Positions 1-4,919 of a stretch of DNA of 7,378 nucleotides are shown piece by piece. The notes beneath the pieces are model-generated. The model saw only the letters and a list, made by a program, of their open reading frames with translations. It did not search any database and was not told where the DNA came from. Source of the DNA: CAMEON01 sp045128275 (lineage in GTDB: Bacteria > Bacillota > Clostridia > Oscillospirales > CAG-272); assembly GCA_045128275.1 (NCBI GenBank), contig JBGVRH010000082.1:1-7378 (forward strand). The letters run 5' to 3'. The translations under genes and the position numbers were made by a program. The number at the start of each line of letters is the position of its first letter. Position 1 is the first letter of the stretch.

Positions 1-55
1 TGTATCACCCCCATAAAAATAAAATCATTTTTTTATAAAAAAAAATTATGCTTTT

Positions 56-101
56 GGGGGCGCCCCCTTGGGGCCCCCCGCGGGAGGGGCAAGCCCCTCC
101 C
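56..101. repeat. GC-rich tandem palindromes, intergenic repeat
   Basis: Two adjacent GC-only palindromic blocks stand out from an AT-rich flank (1-55 is mostly A/T). The first (56-79) contains GGGGCGCCCC and GGGGCCCC palindromes. The second (82-101) is a perfect GGGAGGGGC/GCCCCTCCC inverted repeat around AA. Similar palindromic blocks are scattered in intergenic DNA of GC-rich Clostridia, which I recall as a general pattern and cannot check here. There is no adjacent T-run as a canonical terminator would have, although a T9 tract lies about 10 nt further on in the minus-strand sense. The remaining DNA in 1-165 shows no gene. Confidence 0.6.
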
Positions 102-165
102 CTACCGCACGATGTAACATACCGATAAACCCCAATTTGAAGCATTTCCCAATCGCCCAGATAAC

Positions 166-194
166 AAAAAGGGGAGGACAAGCCTCCCCTTTTT
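166..194 (-). terminator. Intrinsic terminator of tRNA-Leu
   Basis: Read on the minus strand, a perfect 7-bp stem GGGGAGG/CCTCCCC (183-189 with 171-177) closes a CTTGT loop and is followed by five T residues. An A-run precedes it. It begins immediately after the encoded CCA end of the tRNA, as expected for a monocistronic tRNA transcript. The A/T tracts on both sides mean it could also work in the other direction. Confidence 0.8.
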
Positions 195-278
195 TGGTAC
201 GGGTAACAGGACTTGAACCTGCACTCACAAGGAACCGGATCCTAAATCCGGCGCGTCTGCCAATTCCGCCATACCCGC
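195..278 (-). tRNA. tRNA-Leu (anticodon UAG), with encoded CCA
   Basis: The minus strand folds into a class II tRNA of 84 nt including a genomically encoded CCA. The acceptor stem GCGGGTA pairs with TACCCGT (one G-U at the top) and the discriminator base is A, as in bacterial tRNA-Leu. The D-arm region carries the AATTGGCAGAC signature typical of tRNA-Leu. The anticodon stem CCGGA/TCCGG closes the loop TTTAGGA, giving anticodon TAG, which reads CUA and by wobble other CUN leucine codons. A variable arm follows, then a T-arm with GGTTCAAGTCC. It has its own consensus promoter upstream and a terminator directly downstream. It is transcribed away from the tsaD operon, so the two are divergent neighbours and not co-transcribed. 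Confidence 0.95.
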
Positions 279-288
279 GTACCACGGT

Positions 289-317
289 ATTATACCATAA
301 AACCCCCGACTTGTCAA
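289..317 (-). promoter_or_regulatory. Sigma-A-type promoter of tRNA-Leu
   Basis: On the minus strand a perfect -35 hexamer TTGACA (312-317) and a perfect -10 hexamer TATAAT (289-294) are separated by 17 bp. The predicted start lies a few bases upstream of the mature tRNA 5' end at 278. This is as strong as a housekeeping promoter can look, which fits a stable RNA gene. Confidence 0.9.
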
Positions 318-361
318 GCCGTTTTCCCCGAAAGAGGGGGGAAGAACATCAAAAAATACGG

Positions 362-390
362 TTGACAAAATTCCTCTTTTGATATATAAT
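362..390 (+). promoter_or_regulatory. Sigma-A-type promoter of the tsaD-rex-dnaD-dnaI operon
   Basis: TTGACA (362-367) and TATAAT (385-390), both perfect, are 17 bp apart. The predicted start is near 397, which leaves a leader of about 70 nt before the tsaD ATG at 466. The leader contains a small GCTTC/GAAGC hairpin (428-432 with 440-444). The -35 boxes of this promoter and the divergent tRNA promoter are about 44 bp apart. Confidence 0.9.
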
Positions 391-465
391 ATAAGGTGGA
401 TTATTACACGACCCGCGTCGCTTTACGGCTTCTGCCGCCGAAGCTCGTCGGGGAAAGGAAGCAAT

Positions 466-1482
466 ATGTACGTACTCGGCATGGAAAGCTCCTGCGACGA
501 GACCTCCGCCGCCGTAGTGGAAATGACCGACGGCCTCCGCGCCATCAAGTCCAATATCGTGGCCTCCCAGATCGAGACCCACCGTCTCTACGGCGGCGTG
601 GTTCCCGAAATCGCCAGCCGCGCTCACATCGAGGCGGTCTCCCGCATCACCAAGGAGGCTCTCGACGAGGCGGGCATCACCCTCGCGGACGTGGGGGCGG
701 TGGCCGTCACCTCCCACCCCGGCCTCATCGGGGCTCTGCTGGTGGGTGTCAACTTTGCCAAGTCCCTGGCCTACGCCAACAGCATCCCCCTGGTGCCCGT
801 GAACCACATCCACGGCCACGTGGCCGCCGCCTACCTGCAACAGCCCGACCTGAAGCCCCCCTTCCTGGCGGTGGTGGTCTCGGGCGGCCATACCTCCTTC
901 TACATGGTGGAGGATTACACCACCTTCAACGAGATCGGCGCCACCCGCGACGATGCCTGCGGCGAGGCCTTCGACAAGATCGGCCGTGTCATCGGTATGC
1001 CCTACCCCGGCGGTGCCGCTCTGGACAAGCTGGCCTACGAGGGCGACCCCAAGGCCTTCAGCCTTCCCAGCCCCGCCGTCAAGGGGGACGATCTGGACTT
1101 CTCCTTCAGCGGTCTCAAGACTGCCGCTCTCAACCTCATCAACCAGGCCGAGCAGAAGGGGGAGACCATCAGCCGCGCTGACCTGGCCGCCTCCTACACC
1201 CACACCATCGTGGAGGGCATCGTCAAGAAGACGGATCTCGCCCTCAAGACCAAGGCAAAGGGCGTGACCACCCTCGTCCTCGCGGGGGGAGTCGCCGCCA
1301 ATAGCCACATCCGCTCGGCCCTCTCCCGCCTCTGTGAGAAGCACGGTGTCCGCTTTATCGTCCCCGACCGCCACCTCTGCGGTGACAACGCCGCCATGAT
1401 CGCCGCCGCAGGCTACTTTGAGTACCAAAAGGGAACCCGCGCCGACACCTCCCTGAACGCCTCGGCCTCCGACTACGTCTGA
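466..1482 (+). CDS. tsaD: TsaD, tRNA N6-threonylcarbamoyladenosine transferase subunit
   Basis: This 338-aa protein is the TsaD (Gcp/YgjD, Kae1) component of t6A synthesis. In bacteria it works with TsaB and TsaE to move the threonylcarbamoyl group from TC-AMP to A37 of ANN-decoding tRNAs in the cytoplasm. Seen in the sequence: the N-terminal ASKHA start LGMESSCDETSAA (4-16), VVPEIASRAH (45-54), the metal-binding HIHGH (His114 and His118), SGGHTS (139-144), the DDACGEAFDK segment (162-171), SFSGLKTA (213-220), GGVAANS (274-280) and CGDNAAM (305-311) with the third metal ligand Asp307. Length matches the family. The ATG at 466 is chosen over one at 379, which would lie inside the promoter, because AAAGGA (454-459) precedes 466 at good spacing and the family N-terminus starts there. 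It is the first gene of the operon. tsaB and tsaE are not in this window. Confidence 0.97.
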   Translation: MYVLGMESSCDETSAAVVEMTDGLRAIKSNIVASQIETHRLYGGVVPEIASRAHIEAVSRITKEALDEAGITLADVGAVAVTSHPGLIGALLVGVNFAKSLAYANSIPLVPVNHIHGHVAAAYLQQPDLKPPFLAVVVSGGHTSFYMVEDYTTFNEIGATRDDACGEAFDKIGRVIGMPYPGGAALDKLAYEGDPKAFSLPSPAVKGDDLDFSFSGLKTAALNLINQAEQKGETISRADLAASYTHTIVEGIVKKTDLALKTKAKGVTTLVLAGGVAANSHIRSALSRLCEKHGVRFIVPDRHLCGDNAAMIAAAGYFEYQKGTRADTSLNASASDYV

Positions 1483-1486
1483 TCCG

Positions 1487-1591
1487 TTGCCCCGTAGGGG
1501 CACCTCATTTGCCGCAAGGCGGCAACATCATTGCCCGTCAGGGCACATCATTTGCCCCAACGGGGCAACATCATTTGCCGCAAAGCGGCAA
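1487..1591. repeat. Array of five short hairpins, period about 22 nt
   Basis: The gap between tsaD and rex consists almost entirely of five short inverted repeats beginning with TTGCC, starting at 1487, 1509, 1531, 1552 and 1575. Stems: TGCCCC/GGGGCA with loop GTA (1488-1502); TTGCCGC/GCGGCAA, loop AAG (1509-1525); TGCCC/GGGCA, loop GTCA (1532-1545); TTGCCCC/GGGGCAA, loop AAC (1552-1568); TTGCCGC/GCGGCAA, loop AAA (1575-1591). Linkers are CTCAT or CATCAT-like. Where units differ in the stem (CC versus CG in the left arm) the right arm changes to match, so pairing is preserved. The last hairpin ends two bases before the AAGGAG of rex. The function is unknown; mRNA stabilisation, translational control of rex, or a REP-like mobile repeat are all possible. 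Confidence 0.9.
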
Positions 1592-1604
1592 CCAAGGAGT
1601 CTCC

Positions 1605-2336
1605 ATGGATAACAAAAATCAAACCCCCAACGCCACCCCTACTCCCACCCCCTCCCCCGCCGTGGTCAAGCGCCTCCCACGCTACTACCGCTACCTGCGG
1701 GAGCTGATCACCCAGGGCAAGATGCGCATCTCCTCGGGGGAGCTGTCCGCCATGATGAACGTCACCGCCTCCCAGATCCGTCAGGATCTCAACTGCTTCG
1801 GCGGCTTCGGTCAGCAGGGCTACGGCTATAACGTCAACTACCTCTTCGCCAAGATCAGCGAGATTTTGGGCGTGGGGGCGGGCTTCCACGCCGTCATCAT
1901 CGGCGCGGGCGACCTGGGCCGCGGCCTCATCCACCAGTCCATGTTCGAGAAGCGTGGCGTGGATATCCTCGCCATGTTCGATACGGGCGAGGGCCTTGTG
2001 GGGCGCACCGTGGCGGGCATCCAGGTCCTGTCCCTGGATACCCTGGAGGACTTCTGCGCCGAGCATCAGGTGGATATCGCCGTCATCACCTGCCCCAAGG
2101 AGCAGGTCAGGGACATCGCCGCCCGCCTGGTGGCCTGCAAGGTCAAGGGACTTTGGAACTACATGGGTGTGGAGCTGGGCTATAGCCCCTCCGAGATCGT
2201 GGTGGAGAACGTCCACCTGGGGGATTCCCTCATGATCCTCAACTATAAGATGCTCTCCCGCTACGGCAACGGAGACGACGAGCTGAACACCTCCGAGGAC
2301 GCCATCAGCGACTTCGAGGGACAGACCGAGAATTGA
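1605..2336 (+). CDS. rex: Rex, redox-sensing (NADH/NAD+) transcriptional repressor
   Basis: This 243-aa protein is a Rex repressor, which in Gram-positive bacteria binds operators when NADH is low and releases them when NADH rises, controlling fermentation and respiration genes. Residues 1-18 are a Thr/Pro-rich extension. A winged-helix domain follows (about 20-80) with the typical RLPRYYRYLREL start and the recognition region TASQIRQDL (54-62), then FGGFGQQGYGY (65-75). The Rossmann domain has GAGDLG (100-105) as the dinucleotide-binding loop and FD at 125-126 after the second strand. The C-terminal ENVHLGDSLMILNYKML segment (201-217) corresponds to the dimerising helix. The segment usually reading NFxP is NYMG here (185-188). 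Start 1605 is chosen because AAGGAG (1594-1599) precedes it; a frame open back to 1509 runs through the hairpin array and lacks a binding site. It is second in the operon, after the hairpin array. Confidence 0.95.
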   Translation: MDNKNQTPNATPTPTPSPAVVKRLPRYYRYLRELITQGKMRISSGELSAMMNVTASQIRQDLNCFGGFGQQGYGYNVNYLFAKISEILGVGAGFHAVIIGAGDLGRGLIHQSMFEKRGVDILAMFDTGEGLVGRTVAGIQVLSLDTLEDFCAEHQVDIAVITCPKEQVRDIAARLVACKVKGLWNYMGVELGYSPSEIVVENVHLGDSLMILNYKMLSRYGNGDDELNTSEDAISDFEGQTEN

Positions 2337-2361
2337 GTAAGATTTACGAAAGAGATCCATC

Positions 2362-3462
2362 ATGAACATACAACTGCAATACGGCACCGCCGTCGCCACC
2401 GTTCCCGCCGCCGCCCTGGCGGTTCTGGATCGGGCGACCCAAGACGACCTCAAGGTGCTTCTGACCCTCTGTGCCAAGCCCGCCCTTACGACGGGGAACA
2501 GCTTTGGCGAGTGCGTGGGGAATATCGCCGCCGAGGTGGGATGCCCCCCCGCCCGGGTGGAGGCCTCCCTGTCCTTCTGGAGAGGAGCGGGGGTTCTGAA
2601 CATGCGGGACGAGGAGAGTGTGACTCCCCCAAAGGGAACCGAGGTAAAGGTAACGGCTTCCCCCGAGGTCCCCGAGGAGGTGGCCGCGCCTGTCGCTCCC
2701 GATGGGGAGGATACGCCGACTTCCCCCGAGTCCCACCGCAAGCTCCGCGCCGCTGACGCCCTCCCCCATTACAATTCCGCTGAGCTGGCCGACCTGCTGG
2801 AGAGCCGCAAGGAGGCCGCCGAATATCTGAAGGAGTGCCAGGAGATCTGGGGACGGATGTTCAATATCCACGACCACAACATCATTCTGGGCCTCACCGA
2901 CTACCTGGGCCTGGAGTGGGACTACGTACTGACCCTGCTGGCCTTCTGTGTCAAGGAGCAGGACAAGCGGGGCATCAAGCGCTCCATCCGCTACGTGGAG
3001 ACCCGCGCCTTTACCTTCTACGATGAGGGCGTGGCCGATCTGCCCTCCCTCCAGGAAAAGATCCGCCGCATCGAGCAGATGGAGGAGGTGGAGGGAAGCC
3101 TGCGCCGTATGTTCGGCATGGGCGAGCGTGCCCTGACCCCCACCGAGAAGAAGAAATTCTCGGCCTGGCTATATGAATACAAGTTCGGCCTGGATATCAT
3201 CACCCGCGCCTTTGAGGTGACGGTGGATACCAAGGGCTCCCCCAACCTCAAGTACATGGACGCCGTCCTGTCCAACTGGAATCGGGACGGGCTCCGCACC
3301 CTTGAGGCCATCGAGGCCGCCGAGGAGAAATTCCGGGCAGGCAAAAAGGGCAAGAATCCCGAGGGAGGCGACGAGGGCTCCTTCAACACCGATGATTTCT
3401 TCGCCGCCGCCGTCCGTCGCAGCTTTGGCGATGACTTTGACCCCGACAAGCAGGGCACGTAA
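2362..3462 (+). CDS. DnaD-domain replication initiation protein (two DnaD C-terminal domains)
   Basis: This 366-aa protein belongs to the DnaD/DnaB group of Bacillota primosome proteins, which remodel DNA and help bring the helicase loader and helicase to origins or restart sites. Residues 1-82 look like a compact helical or winged-helix domain (ending SFWRGAGVL). Residues 85-130 are a low-complexity Pro/Glu/Ala linker. Two copies of the DnaD-type DDBH2 domain follow: about 155-223 (ending YVETRAFTFYDEG) and about 246-312. The second carries the signature YxxxIxxxW motif as Tyr298-Val302-Trp306. The acidic tail (330-366) looks disordered. The ATG at 2362 follows rex by 25 nt with AAAGAG (2349-2354) as a modest binding site. 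The next gene is its likely partner, the helicase loader. I leave the symbol blank because DnaD and DnaB-like members cannot be separated here. Confidence 0.88.
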   Translation: MNIQLQYGTAVATVPAAALAVLDRATQDDLKVLLTLCAKPALTTGNSFGECVGNIAAEVGCPPARVEASLSFWRGAGVLNMRDEESVTPPKGTEVKVTASPEVPEEVAAPVAPDGEDTPTSPESHRKLRAADALPHYNSAELADLLESRKEAAEYLKECQEIWGRMFNIHDHNIILGLTDYLGLEWDYVLTLLAFCVKEQDKRGIKRSIRYVETRAFTFYDEGVADLPSLQEKIRRIEQMEEVEGSLRRMFGMGERALTPTEKKKFSAWLYEYKFGLDIITRAFEVTVDTKGSPNLKYMDAVLSNWNRDGLRTLEAIEAAEEKFRAGKKGKNPEGGDEGSFNTDDFFAAAVRRSFGDDFDPDKQGT

Positions 3463-3498
3463 AACCGCTTCCAAACCAAAAAACCAAAGGAGTGCGCT

Positions 3499-4476
3499 AT
3501 GGCACAACAGAATCCCGTGTACGCCCGCATCCGCGAGGAGTATGCCACCAAATATCTCATCGCCCGTGAGGACGCCGACCTCCGCCGCGCCGCCGTCTAC
3601 CGCGCCATCCCCGAGGTGGCCGAGATCGATATCGCCCTGGGCAAGACCGGCCTCTCCCTCATGAAGGCCTCCATGCAGGGTGAAAATCTCCAGGAGCGCA
3701 TTGCCGAGATCCGCAAGACCAACGAGGAGCTGCGCCGCACCCGCGCGGGTCTGCTCATCGCCCACGGCTATCCCGCCGACTACACCGACGTTCACTACGA
3801 ATGTTCCCTCTGCGGAGATTCGGGCTTCGTGGATACCAAAATGTGCAGCTGTATGCGCAAAAAGCTGGTGGAAGCCGGCTTCGAGGCCTCGGGCATGGGG
3901 AACCTCCTCCGCGAGCAGAACTTTGAGAATTTCGACCTGTCCTACTATCAGAACGATCCCGCCGCCGCCCGCCGCATGGAGCAGATTTTGGCCCGTATGC
4001 GGAATTATGCCGAGACCTTCGAGGCCGGGAAGTCGGGAAATCTCGTCCTCTTCGGCGGAACGGGCTTGGGCAAGACCCACCTGTCCTCCGCTGTGGCGCG
4101 GGGCGTCATTGAACGGGGCTACAACGTCTTCTACGTCAGCGCGGTCAGTATGCTCTCGGACTTTGAAAGGGAGCGATTCGGCAACAGCGCGGGAGGCGAG
4201 ACGGGGGAGAACACCGACCGCTACTTCAGCTGTGACCTCCTCATCATCGACGATCTGGGCACCGAGGTTCACAACCAGTTCACCACCTCGGTTCTCTACA
4301 ACCTCATCAACACCCGCCTCAACAAGCGGCAGTCCACCGTCATCAACACCAACCTCACCCAGGACGAGTTCCGCAAGCACTACTGGGATCGCATCACCAG
4401 CCGTGTGCTGGGCGAGTACACCGTCCTCCCCTTCCTGGGCACCGATATCCGCGCCCAGAAGCTCCTCAAGAAATGA
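3499..4476 (+). CDS. DnaI/DnaC-like replicative helicase loader, AAA+ ATPase
   Basis: This 325-aa protein matches the DnaI type of helicase loader, which places the replicative helicase on DNA. The N-terminal part (1-95) is helical. A zinc-binding cluster follows with Cys102, Cys105, Cys116 and Cys118 (CSLCGDSGF then CSC), as in DnaI. The AAA+ domain begins near 140 and shows Walker A GGTGLGKTH (186-194), Walker B LLIIDD (247-252), a sensor-1-like NTN (283-285) and an arginine-finger region DRITSR (297-302). AAAGGAG (3486-3492) precedes the ATG by six bases, and the gap to the DnaD-like gene is 36 nt. The adjacent DnaD-like gene supports a primosome role over the transposon-associated IstB family, which shares the ATPase core. 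It is the last gene before the terminator. Confidence 0.9.
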   Translation: MAQQNPVYARIREEYATKYLIAREDADLRRAAVYRAIPEVAEIDIALGKTGLSLMKASMQGENLQERIAEIRKTNEELRRTRAGLLIAHGYPADYTDVHYECSLCGDSGFVDTKMCSCMRKKLVEAGFEASGMGNLLREQNFENFDLSYYQNDPAAARRMEQILARMRNYAETFEAGKSGNLVLFGGTGLGKTHLSSAVARGVIERGYNVFYVSAVSMLSDFERERFGNSAGGETGENTDRYFSCDLLIIDDLGTEVHNQFTTSVLYNLINTRLNKRQSTVINTNLTQDEFRKHYWDRITSRVLGEYTVLPFLGTDIRAQKLLKK

Positions 4477-4483
4477 GCCTTCC

Positions 4484-4515
4484 AAAAGAGCCGACTCACC
4501 CGAGTCGGCTCTTTT
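4484..4515 (+). terminator. Intrinsic terminator of the tsaD-dnaI operon
   Basis: A perfect 14-bp inverted repeat AAAAGAGCCGACTC/GAGTCGGCTCTTTT closes the loop ACCC (4498-4501), with a GC core and a T4 tail. It begins eight bases after the stop codon of the helicase loader gene. The matching A-run on the left side makes it potentially bidirectional. Confidence 0.93.
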
Positions 4516-4549
4516 CCTATGCCCTGCAAAATAATTTTCAAAACTTGGC

Positions 4550-4578
4550 TTGACAAGTTAAATAAACTTAACTATAAT
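4550..4578 (+). promoter_or_regulatory. Sigma-A-type promoter of the SGNH module
   Basis: TTGACA (4550-4555) and TATAAT (4573-4578), both perfect, are 17 bp apart. The predicted start is around 4585, giving a leader of roughly 85 nt before the 82-aa gene. The spacer is AT-rich and carries inverted repeats, so this strong promoter may be repressed by a regulator. Confidence 0.9.
4555..4573. promoter_or_regulatory. Overlapping dyads inside the promoter spacer, candidate operator
   Basis: Two overlapping perfect inverted repeats fill the spacer between -35 and -10: AAGTT-N5-AACTT (4555-4569) and AGTTAA-N6-TTAACT (4556-4573). A protein bound here would block RNA polymerase. The GTTAA/TTAAC half sites recall those of clostridial Rex operators, but the gap is six bases where the usual Rex site has four. 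The regulator is not known. Confidence 0.45.
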
Positions 4579-4596
4579 AGAGGGTACAAGGCAACC

Positions 4597-4622
4597 GAAT
4601 TCATGGGTAAACCCATGAATTC
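4597..4622 (+). other. Leader hairpin of the SGNH module
   Basis: GAATTCATGGGT and ACCCATGAATTC form a perfect 12-bp inverted repeat around AA; in RNA this gives an 11-bp stem with a TAAA loop. It would begin roughly 12 nt after the predicted transcription start. It is followed by an A-rich tract and not a T-run, so it is not a terminator on this strand. It could protect the 5' end of the mRNA, hide the ATG of the leader ORF, or be a protein binding site. Confidence 0.75.
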
Positions 4623-4674
4623 ACAAAAAAACAAGGCGAAAACAAGGCAGTCAAATCGAAAGGAGAAAATATGA
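4603..4674 (+). CDS. Possible 23-aa basic leader peptide
   Basis: A short open frame starts at an ATG inside the left arm of the leader hairpin (a second in-frame ATG at 4615 lies in the right arm) and encodes 23 residues, eight of them Lys or Arg. Its stop TGA (4672-4674) overlaps the ATG of the 82-aa gene (4671) as ATGA, the usual geometry for translational coupling. The only upstream binding site is a weak AAGG (4588-4591) eleven bases away. The lysine content partly reflects the A-rich leader. No homologue is recognised, so this may be chance. Confidence 0.25.
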   Translation: MGKPMNSQKNKAKTRQSNRKEKI

Positions 4675-4919
4675 GTATTCGAATTGAGATCAACGATCTG
4701 ATCCCGGTGGGAGCGGGGGATTGCGTCATGAAGGATGTGACGGTTTATGCTTCCACCGTAGAGGAGGCCCTGAAGATGGATCACAGCAGCTTCATCATGG
4801 GCTCCATCCTGTTCGTCGTGGAGGATGGGCGGAGCTTCATGCTCAGCGACGACGGGGAGCGGGGCATCTGGAGGGACATGACTGACGGTAGCGCCCTGGC
4901 GAAAGGGGGGAGTGCCTGA
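4671..4919 (+). CDS. Small phage tail-associated-like protein of unknown function
   Basis: This 82-aa soluble protein begins right after a good AGGAG (4661-4665). It has no signal peptide or membrane segment. The middle reads GSILFVVEDGRSFMLSDDGE (44-63), a pattern of short beta strands like that of small proteins I recall being encoded just upstream of tail fibre or baseplate genes in Bacillota phages. That family link is a recollection of pattern, not a match I can verify. Its TGA overlaps the next ATG by one base (TGATG), so the two genes are almost certainly translated together. A role as a structural partner or chaperone of the large downstream protein is an inference from this coupling. 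Confidence 0.8.
   Translation: MSIRIEINDLIPVGAGDCVMKDVTVYASTVEEALKMDHSSFIMGSILFVVEDGRSFMLSDDGERGIWRDMTDGSALAKGGSA

Noticed and set aside
379..465. An upstream start of TsaD at 379
   Set aside because: That ATG lies between the -35 and -10 boxes of the operon promoter, before the transcription start. The family N-terminus begins at 466.
195..1482. A functional link between tRNA-Leu(UAG) and TsaD
   Set aside because: TsaD modifies ANN-decoding tRNAs; a UAG anticodon reads CUN codons and is not a t6A substrate. The two genes are merely divergent neighbours.
349..1503. A 384-codon minus-strand open frame opposite tsaD, and similar long antisense frames elsewhere (1548-2741, 3169-4485)
   Set aside because: They are low-complexity Gly/Val/Ala-rich frames caused by high GC at third positions of the real plus-strand genes, with no ribosome binding sites or recognisable domains.
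1487..1591. The hairpin array as a CRISPR array
   Set aside because: Units are about 22 nt with 5-8 nt linkers that are nearly identical. There are no unique spacers and no cas genes.
1509..1604. A 32-codon N-terminal extension of Rex starting at 1509
   Set aside because: It runs through the hairpin array, whose spacing is not a multiple of three, has no ribosome binding site, and Rex has a good AAGGAG before 1605.
4597..4622. The leader hairpin as an intrinsic terminator
   Set aside because: No T-run follows on either strand, and it lies just after a strong promoter and before the genes it would silence.
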